A DNA stretch of 64,000 bases from Anthonomus grandis grandis (taxonomy: Eukaryota > Arthropoda > Insecta > Coleoptera > Curculionidae): NCBI RefSeq assembly GCF_022605725.1, contig NC_065548.1:40479131-40543130 (forward strand). The letters are read 5' to 3'. The position numbers and the translations under genes are program-made. Shown here piece by piece: positions 34,292 to 45,070 of this stretch (positions are counted from its first letter, which is position 1; each line of letters starts with the position of its first letter). The notes below the pieces were generated by a model. It had not been told where the DNA came from. It searched no databases and saw nothing but the letters and a program-made list of their open reading frames with translations.

Positions 34292-35017
34292 TAGTGCTAG
34301 CGGTACAAGCCAAGTAACAAGAAAAAGGCGCTAATATGAACCTAATAGATTGATTTGACCCGTAGTTCTTAAGTTTTCATCCCTTAGGATTTTGGTTTGG
34401 GGGTAGAGGGGGTATATTTTAAAAGTAAAATATTGAATTGTAAAATATTGGGGTATATTTTAAAAGTAAATACATCTAGACAGGCGTGTATAAAATGGTT
34501 ATCGCTTTATTTGTACCTTCGTAAGGCAATTCTAATGTCTGAATACACATTCACCGGCAGACGAATTACAGCACCATTTTTCAAAATGGCGGCGAAAAAA
34601 GTAACATTTGTCAACATCTCCAAATGTTAATGTGTTTGGTATCATTTCATAGGTTTTTGAGGTCGCTGAATATGTTTTTAATGGTAAAAATACGATTATT
34701 TACGACCTAAGTATGTAGTAAAATCTATGAAAAAAACGAGGTGTAGAGTACCTATCTATGCGCGCAACTTTCCGAATTCAATTTGCAGGTTGCCGCTTGC
34801 ATAGTATAACATTCTGCGGCGCAAATGAGATCGTTGCTCAGTTTTGTTTGTTTTAGAATTATATGCAGAGTGTTTTTAGTTTAGTTTGTTAAACTTATAC
34901 TTATTATGTGTTATTTTCTACATAATAATTAAGATTTAGAAGTAACGATAGATCTGTTTATCTATACAAGGTAAGTGGTGCGTTTTTTTACGATTTACGT
35001 AAAAATAGGATTTATAG
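34292..35017. other. Non-coding stretch between repeat P and the LTR
   Basis: No gene recognised. Contains an exact 20-base direct repeat (34410-34429 and 34451-34470, GGGTATATTTTAAAAGTAAA) and a purine-rich stretch GGGGGTAGAGGGGG near 34398. If repeat P is an LTR, this would be internal sequence of the outer element. Confidence 0.4.
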
Positions 35018-35461
35018 TGTTAAGTTTTCATTTAGTTTATTTAGTTCATATTAATTCATGTTCTTTTATCACTCGCTATTTTTTCTTTAGTTAAACTTAA
35101 TGCCTTTGGTTGACTCACCTTGTTAAGGAAGTATTTCATTTGTTTAAATAATTTAGTTTTTTGTTTGTTTTGAGGCCTTAAACAGTGCGCGTTTCATTTT
35201 CATTCGAGCTCTAATAGTCAAATAGTTTAGAGTCGCGACTCAACACCGAAAAATCGCTAGCGTGAAAGTGTAGATAATTCGTAAATCTCGGCCACCGATA
35301 ATAAAAGGTAAGGTCTCACAACAGCTTTTTCCAAGTTTTTAGTTAATCTCATTAAGTGTTTACAGTCCACTAAATTACCTTTTTTTTCTTTTTTTTTCAT
35401 CGTGAGTTAACTAACTTTTTAATTTTATTCTTTTATTTGAACTCAGCGCATTTAATCAACA
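35018..35461 (+). repeat. 5' LTR
   Basis: 444 bases, TGTTAAGTTTTC to TTAATCAACA. It matches 40912-41366, which has about 10 extra bases near its start and small indels in the poly-T stretches. Confidence 0.9.
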
Positions 35462-35468
35462 TTATTTT

Positions 35469-35486
35469 TGGTCACTTCGAACCGCA
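35469..35486 (+). other. Primer-binding site candidate
   Basis: TGGTCACTTCGAACCGCA starts seven bases after the 5' LTR. TGG would pair with the tRNA CCA end. The sequence differs from the sites of the two other BEL elements, so the primer tRNA probably differs. Identity unknown. Confidence 0.5.
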
Positions 35487-36020
35487 TTTTTTGCTATTCA
35501 CACTTTGGCCTTTTGAAAATTAACTTATAATTTTATAGAATAAACCGCCCGTTAATTCAATCATATAGGCTTAAAAAGTACAATTAATTAGTTGATTAAT
35601 TTTCTTCTCTTTTTCAATTTCAAAAATACATTGCATTATTCATTTTATCTTTAGTTGGTTTGCGGTTTAAATATCGATCGCAAACATTTCATCGCATTTT
35701 CAAGAATTTATAAAGTATCGTTTAAATCAACACAGGTCGTTTTTCAAGTTGAATTCTTTTGCAGGATTATATCTAAAGGTAAACAGTGCACATATTTTTT
35801 TCTAACGGGTTTCATTTTTATATTGGTTTTAACAGGGTGTCACAAGTACATTCATTGGAGTTTTTTAATTGTTGCTTGTATTGTATACGCAACATCTTTC
35901 TCGTTTTCTTATAGTCGGTCTAAAGTCGGTCTTGAGACTCCGTTTCTTGCCTTGAAATTTTCTTCTAAATTCATTTAATTTCTTCTGTTTTCTTCGTTTT
36001 TTTTTTTCGGATATAGTAGG
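35487..36020. other. Leader of the BEL element
   Basis: 534 bases between primer site and gag. A 107-codon open stretch (35655-35978) has hydrophobic segments but no start context or motif. I treat it as untranslated leader. Confidence 0.5.
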
Positions 36021-37065
36021 ATGTCCGATAAACTGAAAAGAGCCAAAGTTCTTAGACAAACTGAATTTAATCGTCTATCGGATATTCTTAATATATCGAG
36101 AAGTGCTAAAGAAGACACTTCCCAACACATAATCTTTAAATTGAGTTATGATATTTTGGAATCAATTAGAACTGCGTTTTTCAAGCAGCATAATGTTGTC
36201 ATTAGTTGCATTCTAGATGATGAGGATCAATTCACCAAACAAGACGCGGTACGAAGCTCATTTGAAAAAGATTTTTGGTATATTAAATCGATTTATTTTG
36301 AGCTGTTTGGAGAATCATTGACTACAAATATTTCGTCTTCATCGTCTAGTAATCAGTCCCATGTAACACTGTCAAAATTAGAGATTCCATCCTTTTCTGG
36401 AAATATTACACAGTTTGCCACTTTTAAAGATATGTTTGATGCTTTGATTCATAATAACAGTACTTTGCGTAACATAAAAAAATTTAATTATCTTTTGAGT
36501 TTCTTACGTGGTCAGCCTCTGACCTTGATTCAGAAGTTACCGATGACCTCTTTCGAGTTAGCTCCGAGTTACCTCCATCATTTCAACAGCTTACAACCTA
36601 TCTACATAAGCGTTGTGCCGCTCTCGACAATGTTTGCTCAGCCCTTCATGAAAAAGATAAAAAATCACTTAAGAGAGAGGAACGCTTCTCAAATTCCAAG
36701 GTTACTCTTCTAGGCACTGAGCAATTTAAAACTAGCAGTTGTGTTATTTGTAAAACAGCACATTCTGTTTCTCGTTCTCTTATCTTTTTAACAAAAACTC
36801 CTAATGATAGATACCAACTTGTAAAATCGCTGAAAATGTGTTTAAATTGCCTAAGTAGTAGTCATTCTGTCAAAGAATGTAAATCGCCGCATGTTTGTCA
36901 TAAATGTAGACAAAAACATCGTACCTTACTTCATTTTGAGAGAAATTATTTTTCTGGTAGTAGCAGCAGTACTACACCACCCGCACTCTCATCAACCAGC
37001 TCCATCCACAATGATCAACCATCTAGCTCTCAGGCGGACTCCAGGTCTACCAATTCTTCGCATCT
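36021..37065 (+). pseudogene. BEL/Pao gag with internal deletion
   Basis: Starts at ATG 36021 (MSDKLKRAKVLRQTEF). The gag core is at about residues 120-185 (LEIPSFSGNITQFATFKDMF, NYLLSFLRGQPL). Near 36560 the sequence jumps to another frame and to a later part of gag (SELPPSFQQLTTYLHKRC), indicating loss of about 100 codons. The zinc cluster is at 36736-36930 (SCVICKTAHS, KMCLNCLSSSHSVKEC, HVCHKCRQKHRTLLHFE), followed by a Ser-rich tail. Confidence 0.85.
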
Positions 37066-37580
37066 GGTAGCGAGTAGCCTTAATAATTATAATTCTAGTA
37101 ATGTGCTGCTTTTTACGGCTCTTATAGATATGTTAGATGGGTCAGGAACATTTCAGAAAATTAGAATATTGCTTGATTCTGGCTCGCAACTTCACTTTAT
37201 CTCACAAAATTGTGTTAAACGTCTTGGACTTACTTCCTATAAGACGCCTTGCTCCGTTTAAGGTATTGGAGAAGCTCATGTACAAAACTGTGCAAAAAGT
37301 GTATTTACCAAGATTCGACCTTGTAATAAATTCACTCCGAATTTTGATTTGGAAGCTGCAGTTCTTCCAAAAATTTGCGGGCTATTACCTAGTCATCCTA
37401 TTTCTACCGCAAACTGGCCTCATTTACGCAGCGCGTCCTTGGCTGACCCTTTCTATGATACTCCTAGCTCTATTGATGTATTAATAGGTGTTCCATTGTT
37501 TCCCTATATTTTACTGGAGGGTAGACTTATTGGTGACTATAATGAGCCAGTGGGAATTAACACTGTTTTGGTTTTATATT
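37066..37580 (+). pseudogene. BEL/Pao protease, frame-broken
   Basis: Protease motif RILLDSGSQLHFIS near 37165-37205 in the frame of 36836-37261, which ends in TAA at 37259. The continuation lies in two other frames (NFDLEAAVLPKICGLLPSH near 37345 and IDVLIGVPLFPYILLEG near 37475). The Asp-Ser-Gly triad is intact. The enzyme would process the Gag-Pol polyprotein. Confidence 0.8.
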
Positions 37581-38622
37581 GATGGGTAAAACGGTTTCCA
37601 ACTCTTCACCTGTCGCTACACAATCGCTTCTCTGTTATCAGGCATCAGTTAATGATACTATGCAGAAGTTTTGGGAAGTTGAAGAAGTACCACATGTCAA
37701 AGTTTTATCTCCTGAGGACGAGAAATGCGAAAATATTTTCCGTAAAACTACGTATCGCAATCGGGATGGCCGATTTGTGGTTTCCTTGCCTTTCCGAGGT
37801 GATGAGCCTATTTTTTATGGAAGTAGAGAATTAGCTCTTCGCAATTTCTTATCGTTAGAATGCAGGTTACAGCAAAATCTGAAGCTTTATGCAGATTATG
37901 CTGCTTTTATAAAGGAATATTTAGATCAGAACCATATGGAATTAGTATCTTCAGATGTAATCCCAAAAAAGTCGTTCTATATTCCACATCATTGTGTTTT
38001 AAAGGATTCAAGTCCCACTACTAAGCTTCGTGTCGTATTCAATGCCTCTGCCAAATCATCAGATGGTATGTCACTTAATGATCATCTTCTGTCTGGTCCG
38101 AAATTGCAAGCTGATATTTTTGCGTTGCTTCTTGGTTTTAGAATTCATCGATTTGTTTTCCTAGCGGATATTCGTCAAATGTTTCGGCAAATTATCGTTA
38201 ACCCTGCCCACACTGATTATCAGAGAATTGTTTGGCGCTTTTCTAAAGATCAACCTATAGCTGATTACCGCCTTCTCACGGTAACGTATGGACTAACATG
38301 CGCGCCTTATTTGGCTATCAAGTCATTGTTTGTTCTGGCTGAAGAGGAAAAGGATAATTTTCCTGAGGCCTCGCAAATTATTTTAAATTCATGCTATGTT
38401 GATGATCTAACTGGAGGTTCATCAACAATTGAAGATTCTAGAAAACTTCAAAAGGACTTAGTACTGATGCTGCAGAAAGGAGGGTTCGAACTTCGAAAGT
38501 GGTGTAGCAATGATCCTCGCTTGCTAGCTGGTTTACCCCCTTCTTATTTGTATAATGAGGACATTTCTCTGAATTTTGATTCAGAAAGTCCGCTAAAAGT
38601 TTTAGGTCTTTATTGGATCTGA
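37579..38622 (+). pseudogene. BEL/Pao reverse transcriptase
   Basis: 347 open codons. Linker MQKFWEVEEVP at residues 29-39, then SFYIPHHCVLKDSSPTTKLRVVF near 135-155, LADIRQMFRQIIVNP near 200, VTYGLTCAPYLAIKSL near 237, and catalytic CYVDDLTGGSS near 275. The frame ends at a TGA (38620) just inside LGLYWI, and the next frame begins there, so the break is small. RT copies the RNA in the particle. Domain motifs are intact. Confidence 0.9.
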
Positions 38623-38623
38623 C

Positions 38624-39847
38624 GTGTTTCAATTTTTTGTTAACTCTGTGGATAGGGGTTGCACTAAACGCCTATTGTTATCTAATTTGGCAAAAATTTT
38701 TGACCCACTGGGCTTTCTTTCACCTTTAACGTTTCTCGTGAAGTTTTTAATTCAGCGTTTGTGGAATTTAAAGTTGGATTGGGATGCAACGCCTCCAAAT
38801 GATATTCTTAATCTTTGGAAACAATATGTTAGAGATATTTTAACCCTTCCTAGCCTCAAAATTCCTCGCCTACTATTTCCTTATTCTCCTGTTGAAACTT
38901 TGGAACTACATGGTTTCTGTGATAGCTCCGAAAAGGGTTACTGTGCCGTTATTTACTTTTGTAGTTTACTACCTAACGGTCAGGCAACCACTCGTTTTAG
39001 TTGTGCAAAATCAAAAGTTGCACCACTAAAGACACTTTCTATACCACGTCTAAAACTTTGTGCGGCCGTGCTTTTGTCTCGTTTGCTATCACATGTTTAC
39101 GATATTTATAAAACATCTTTTGTTATCAATAAAATATACGCCTGGAGTGATTCTACAATAGCACTTTCTTGGATTAAAGCCTCTCCGCATCGGCGGAGTA
39201 CTTTTGTTAGCAACCGCGTTTCTTTTATCCAAGAAAGATTACCTTTATCTTGTTGGCATCATGTTTCATCTGAGAATAATCCAGCCGACCTCGGTTCTAG
39301 AGGTTTGCTCCCTATGGAGTTATGTAATAGTTCGCTTTGGTGGGCGGGTCCTAGTTTTTTAATTAGCTCAACTCGCAACTGGATCCCCTTCATAAACACT
39401 CCTTTAACTTCACATGATTTACCTGAAGAAAAGAAAACATGTCTCTCAATTTTTTATTCTAAGGGTTTTCTGGATAATCTTATTTCAAGGTTCTCGTCGC
39501 TCGATAAACTGAAACGCATTATGGCCTATATTCTTCGCTATAAGCATAATATTTCATTGCCCCGCGAAAAATATGAGGGTAACCTTACTTTGGTAGAACT
39601 CCACAATGCATTAATGCTTTTGGTTAGACATGTTCAGTCGCAAACCTTTTTCTCGGATATAATGTTAATTCAAGGAAATAAAATACCTTCGAAAGCGTTT
39701 AGAAAATTGAATGTTTTCCTAGATAGTGCTGGGATACTACGTGTCGGTAGTAGACTAAAACATTCTTTAAGTTTTAACAATAACTATTCCGCTCTCCTAC
39801 CCAGTAATCACGAGTTTACAAGGCTTGTAGTTACTTTTTTCATTTAA
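38624..39847 (+). pseudogene. BEL/Pao RT tail, RNase H and zinc linker
   Basis: 407 codons in a new frame. LAKIFDPLGFLSPLTF marks the end of RT. RNase H motifs are LHGFCDSSEKGYCAV (residue ~90), KSKVAPLKTLSIPRLKLCAAVLL and YAWSDSTIALSW. HHVSSENNPADLGSRGL and LWWAGPSFL follow. The frame ends at 39845 where integrase begins after one shift. In the KLELCAA block Glu is replaced by Lys (RLKLCAA), which would remove a catalytic acid. Confidence 0.9.
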
Positions 39848-39848
39848 A

Positions 39849-40874
39849 GTATTTTCACGCTGGTGTGCAGAGTGTTCAGTTTCGTATTACACAGCAATTT
39901 TGGATATTGTCATCTAAAGCCGTTATTCGTCGTATTCTTGGTAAATGTGTTAGATGCTTTAGATGTAGGCCTCAGTTAATTCAACCTCCTATGGGTGATT
40001 TGCCTGCATCCCGCGTATCACATGTAAAACCTTTTCTTCATACCGGCGTTGATTATGCTGGTCCATTCAATGTCATGATGTCTCGTTACCGCGGCTGTCG
40101 TACCAGTAAGGCCTATTTATGTTTGTTTGTTTGCTTTGCGACTAAAGCTTTGCATTTAGAATTGGTATCCAGTCTATCTACGGAGGCTTTTTTAGCTGCT
40201 TTGAGACGATTTGTAGCTCGCCGAGGTCGCTGCCAACATTTGTACAGTGATTGTGGTAGCAACTTTATTGGTGCATCCAAGCAATTAAATAATTTTATGT
40301 TAAAATCCGCCGCATCTGAAGGTATAACATGGCATTTTAACCCCCCCTCTGCGCCCCACTTTGGAGGATTGTGGGAGGCCGGAGTGAAATCTGTAAAAAC
40401 TCATTTATACAGAGTCATTGGTATGCAGTGTTTGACCTATGAGGAGCTAAATACTGTATTGGTTCAGATTGAAGTAATGATCCCAATGATATGACTGCTC
40501 TAATACCGGGTCATTTCCTGACCCTGGAACCTCTGGGTGTTCCTCCTGAATTGGATGTCACCTCACTTCCCGTTCGTCAATTGGATCGTTGGCAAATGCT
40601 TCAAAAAATGCACCAAGATTTTTGGCGTCGTTGTTCTGGTGAGTACTGGCATACGTTGCACCAACGTGCTAAGTGGCATAAATCCAGTGGTAATCTTTCA
40701 CCAGGAACTTTAGTTTTAATTCGCAATGATTTGGCCCCTCCTCTGCATTGGTCAATGGGCCGCATAACTGAGGTACATCCAGGTTTAGATAGAATAGTGA
40801 GAGTTGTTACTGTTCGCACTAGTAATGGGACTTTAAAGCGACCTGTGGTGAAGCTCTGTCCTTTGCCACTTTAG
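39849..40874 (+). pseudogene. BEL/Pao integrase with deletion
   Basis: 39865-40494 has the zinc region end (CVRCFRCRPQLIQPPMGDLP) and the core: HTGVDYAGPFNV, LYSDCGSNFIGA and HFGGLWEAGVKSVKTHLYR, so Asp, Asp and Glu are all present. After VQIE the sequence jumps by a deletion of the usual LNSRPLxPL segment and stops. 40491-40874 carries the C-terminal domain (MHQDFWRRCSGEYWHTLHQ, VRVVTVRTSNGTLKRP) to a natural TAG at 40872. Confidence 0.9.
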
Positions 40875-40911
40875 GAGGACTGAAAAATGCAATGCATTTT
40901 GGTGGGCGGTA

Positions 40912-41366
40912 TGTTAAGTTTTCATTTAATTTTCATTTAGTTTATTTAGTTCATTAATATGAACATGTTCTTTTATCACTCGGTATTTTTTCTTTAGTTA
41001 AATTTAATGCCTTTGGTTAACTCACCTTGTTAAGGAAGTATTTTATTTGTTTAAATAATTTAGTTTTTTTTTGTTTTGAGGCCTTAAACAGTGCGCGTTT
41101 CATATTTATTCGAGCTCTAATCGTCAAACAGTTTAGAGTCGCGACTCAACACCGAAAAATCGCTAGCGTGAAAGTGTATATAATTCGTAAATCTCGGCCA
41201 CCGATAATAGAAGGTAAGGTCTCACAACAGCGTTTTCCAAGTTTTTAGTTAATCTCATTAAGTGTTTACAGTCCACTAAATTACCTTTTTTTTCCTTTTT
41301 TTTCATCGTGAGTTAACTAACTTTTTAATTTTATTTTTTGTTTGAACTCAGCGCAATTAATCAACA
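40912..41366 (+). repeat. 3' LTR
   Basis: 455 bases, TG...CA, preceded by purine-rich GGTGGGCGGTA. Four bases (ATCT) separate it from repeat P copy 2. Confidence 0.9.
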
Positions 41367-41370
41367 ATCT

Positions 41371-41868
41371 CTAATAATAATGAATATTTATAATTTGGTT
41401 TCTTTAAATCGCCAAATTTCTGCACAGAATGGCACTGCTGTAAATTTTGGCCGGAGAAAATTTCTCAATAAAGGTATTTGGTAACTGCGCTCGTTGTTTA
41501 CTTTTGGATGGTGTACCTTTCGTGTAGTACTACTATTAAAAGGATATATTAAGTGCGTTTTTTTTTATTAATAATGAAATTAAAATCTTCTTTTTTGATA
41601 AAAATTGTAAAGAATGAGAAATCAGATATATTGGGAAAAAGAAAATTGAAATCGTTCCTTTCACAAGTAAGTTAGCTGTTATCTTGATAGCTTATTGTTT
41701 GCTGGTAGATTGGTATTAATTAACATCTCAATTTTTTATTTATTAGTTAAACTGTATAGATTGTTTTTCTGATGGTTTATGGAATATTACCATTTCTGGT
41801 ACAAATAAAACACCAAAACGCTGTTGTTGGCTCTTATTCACTCCTAGCGTAAGCACTTACACTACTAC
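41371..41868 (+). repeat. Flanking direct repeat P, copy 2
   Basis: Second copy of 33796-34291, about 498 bases in the same orientation, ending CTTACACTACTAC. Homology starts and stops at the same bases in both copies. Confidence 0.7.
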
Positions 41869-42479
41869 GTACTATATTTACCTAATATGATGCAATATTA
41901 CCCCATAATTTGCGCCATAAAAACTAAACTAACAGCAAAGCATGTTTACTTTCCGAGAAAATTCCGGTCGACTACATGCTGCTGCCGCAAACAAAATTAA
42001 CTCTGACTAAATTGACGAATGGAGGAAGATGAAATCTGATTGGTTGATTATTGGGATGTCTTCGTTGCACTGATAATTCCATTGGCCCGGTGAAAGTTAA
42101 GGCACTTACAGGTGCACGCTCGGGTATGCGCTTAGCATTTCGTAGGTTAAAAATTTATTACATGTTTAATTAGTATCACAACAGTTATAATATTATAAAA
42201 GACAAACCAAATATTTCTAAAACATCTATTGAGTATGGGATATCAAACCCTTTTTCGCTTTAAGTATTATTAGAAATATGTAGTTAAGTATATTATTATA
42301 ATCTGGCAAATTTGTCGCTTATTTGAACCAGTAAATGCCGCAAAAAAGACAACGGAAAGTGGCAACAATTGATACTTCAAAAAATTGAAAATTTGATTTG
42401 ACATCATTGTCGGAGAGATGGTGAACTCAAATACCTCGCCTATGGTTTTGCAGCTAGGCTTATTCTAGGCAATCAATGT
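41869..42479. other. No gene recognised
   Basis: Non-coding stretch between repeat P and the BEL relic. The last 60 bases may already belong to the protease-RT linker of that relic. Confidence 0.4.
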
Positions 42480-43850
42480 TTTACAAATTCTTCATAAGTT
42501 TTGGGAACTAGAATCCAATCCGACTAGAACTTACATATCGCCAGATGATCAAAAATTTTAAAATATATATCAAATCATAGTCTGCAAAAAAGAATCGGGT
42601 CGTTTAGCTAATCGCTTCTTTTTTGTCAAACTGGGAGTAATTTACGACCTACATATTCAATTTCTTAAAGATATTATTATTCTGTAGTATTTTCAGCTGA
42701 AACAAAGCAAATATATCTACAAATTTTATTAACCCTTAGTCATAGGAATTTTCAAAAATTGATTTGGCGTTTTAAGCCTTTAGAACCTCTTTAAGAATAT
42801 AAGTTTAATACCATGATGTTTGGCATATGTTCAAGTTCTTTTTTGACTATTTGTTCGATTCAAGACTTGACCTCTTGTGAGTGGAACAAATATCCCACTG
42901 CATGTGAGATGTTACGTAATTAAATCAATGTTATCAAATATTGTTCTCCCTAGATATATTTTCACTAATAATCGTTTAAGTTGTTGTTATTGAGCCAAAT
43001 CGGCAATTTATAAAGGGTATTTTTCCTCGTTTCACCTTCGAGAATTAAAATATTTCTTCCATGTTTCACTAGACTATGCAGGGTCTATTAATACACCTTT
43101 AGGCCGATATCGCGATATCGGCTATATTTTACATCGCCTATATTTTACATTTTTGTCTATTGTGCTGTAAAGGCAGTGCACATTAAGTTTGTATCGGATC
43201 TGTCTTCTGATGCCTTTAAAGCAAGTTCTCGACGTTTTGTCGCGAGGCGCAGTCGCTACTCTTAGTATTTATATTATATTAGTATTAGCGATTGTGGCAC
43301 AATTTTATTGGGGCAATTACATAAACTTTCAAACCAAGCCTCTGAACAATTACCTAATTCTTCAATCTATCAGATGTGCCTCATTTTAATGGTCTGCAGT
43401 AGAATCAGTGAAATTTTATTTATTTGTCATAATGGGAGGTCAAATATTAACTTATGAAGAACTTAATACCTTGCTCACGCAAGTAAAATGAATACTTAAC
43501 TCTCGTCCGCTTTTTTTGAAAAGTTCTGATCTCAACGATCTTATCCCAATAACATCTAGTCACTTCTTGACCATAGAACCCTAGGGTCTAGATCCTACGT
43601 GTTCTAGCCCTGAACATTAAATTAAACAGGGTAGCAATTAATCCAACGTATGATTTTTTTTAACAAGATGAAGAGATAAATATTTGCATACACTTCAGGA
43701 ACGTGCAGACACCAAATAAAATTCAATTAAATAGTGCTTTTTAGAAATTAAACTAAACACCCGATGAGTAATTCACTCGCCGGAATTGTTGAGATCACGG
43801 CATGATGGTCATATGAGAGTAGTTACTGTAAGACACAAAATAGACTTTTT
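42480..43850 (+). pseudogene. BEL/Pao RT-integrase relic
   Basis: Scattered frames preserve pol blocks in order. Near 42487 VLQILHKFWELESNPTR (linker). Near 42688 VVFSAETKQIYLQIL and LIWRFKPLEPL (RT palm region, normally VVFSADIKQMFRQI). Near 43165 AVKAVHIKFVSDLSSDAF and RRFVARRSRYS (integrase core), SDCGTI near 43290, then GGQILTYEELNTLLTQVK and LNSRPLFL near 43435-43515. HDGHMRVVTVRHK lies near 43800 (C-terminal domain). RT catalytic YVDD and RNase H are missing. The start matches the point where the relic at 32895-33450 ends. Confidence 0.75.
43103..43122. repeat. Perfect 20-bp palindrome
   Basis: GCCGATATCGCGATATCGGC reads the same on both strands. It lies inside the integrase relic and is followed by a tandem duplication of CTATATTTTACAT (about 43122 and 43138). 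Confidence 0.8.
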
Positions 43851-44793
43851 TGTATTAAAAATTTTATTTAAATTAAATTTGTTCTCGATGTTGATTACTA
43901 AAACATTTGTTTTTGTGGGTGAAAATGTCGGTGCAAAATTTTTTAAGTTAAATTTTTTAACTTGCTATGATAGAGAGCGCATAATTTTACGTTTCCAAAT
44001 TTGTAAATGCATATTTTTGTTGGTATTACAATTTATAAGCTTTCGCGACAACACATTTTTACTTATTATTCACTTGTACGTCAACCGATTTAATTTTTAT
44101 TATTGGTTGAATAGACAAATTTAAAATCTATCAAAAATACATAGAATTGTAGTAAATTTATAGCTATTTTTTGTAACAATCACACTCCTTAACGGCAGAG
44201 ATTAGAACAATTAAGCAAAAATTATTTAAAACTATTTTTCCTGTCTACTTTTATTAACCAATTTTTTAATTCCTAAAATATATTAACCTCTATCTGGATT
44301 CCTTGAATAATGTAATGCGCGTGATACAGTTTGCGTGTTTACAGATGATAATTAAAAGACTTGAATATGAGCTCTTCATATAACCATCAGTACTTTTGAT
44401 AATATAAATATTTCAAATTTGGTATTTTTGAAATATTTTATTTTAAGCTAACGACAATACTAATAGGCCTATTTATTTTCCATTAGATTATTATTCACTG
44501 TCAGGCCTCTCAGTGTCATTAATAAGGGGCAATTGTGTTTTATTTTTGGGAAAGTCATAAAGCTAATGATTTTCCCATTCTTAAATCCATTAATTTTCGT
44601 TTTGTAAGGGAAAATAGATATCGACTGCTAAACGTCGACTGGTGCTGGGGCAAGAATTGATTACCCGGAAGATTAGACCCTTAAAAAAGCAAAATATGCA
44701 GATTTATAAAAAGCTTTTTCATATTTTTTACGAAAAAAATATATTGTTAAACATAATTATACATAACATGTATAAACCTATAAAAACATGCAT
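43851..44793. other. No gene recognised
   Basis: A+T-rich. The open stretch 43786-44124 begins in the integrase relic and continues as a hydrophobic chance frame. Nothing else seen. Confidence 0.5.
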
Positions 44794-44794
44794 A

Positions 44795-44795
<1 letters not shown>

Positions 44796-44825
<30 letters not shown>
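44796..44825 (-). repeat. LINE 3' tail microsatellite (AAAT/ATAA)n
   Basis: About 30 bases of AAATAAATAAAT on the plus strand, at the 3' end of the minus-strand LINE. Short simple tails instead of poly(A) are usual in CR1-like and some Jockey-like LINEs. Confidence 0.8.
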
Positions 44826-44992
44826 GTCTTTATTTCCAACGGTCACCCACTTACAGGAAATGCAGAAAAAAAAATACATATCAAAACAATAATAACAGAA
44901 TAAAAATTAAATGCAAAAAAACAAAGTAGTAAAGTAAAACAGTTAAAACTAATTTAAAGAATAAACAAAAAGAAAAGAAAAATAAAAAAAAA

Positions 44993-45010
44993 GAACCACA
45001 CTTGTGGTTC
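44993..45010 (-). other. Stem-loop in LINE 3' UTR
   Basis: GAACCACACTTGTGGTTC, arms of eight bases and a two-base loop, 60 bases after the ORF2 stop on the element strand. 3' stem-loops are the RT recognition site in several LINE families. A role here is inferred. Confidence 0.55.
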
Positions 45011-45070
45011 CTGCCACACTTCTAAATAACAAACAGCATTAGACAGGTACTTACAGGTTGTAATACTAGG

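Larger units (their letters stand above)
35018..41366 (+). mobile_element. BEL/Pao element, LTR to LTR
   Basis: LTRs at 35018-35461 and 40912-41366, with TG...CA ends, frame gag, protease, RT, RNase H and integrase on the plus strand. A primer-binding site candidate follows the 5' LTR, and a purine-rich GGTGGGCGG precedes the 3' LTR. Gag lost about 100 codons near 36560, the integrase lost a piece near 40475, and single frameshifts lie elsewhere. Codon choice uses more C and G than in the BEL element at 25.2 kb. No matching target duplication is visible at the two ends. Confidence 0.93.

Noticed and set aside
35655..35978. 107-codon membrane-like frame upstream of gag
   Set aside because: Lies in the leader of a BEL element. 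It is hydrophobic because of T-richness and no similar frame occurs in the other elements.
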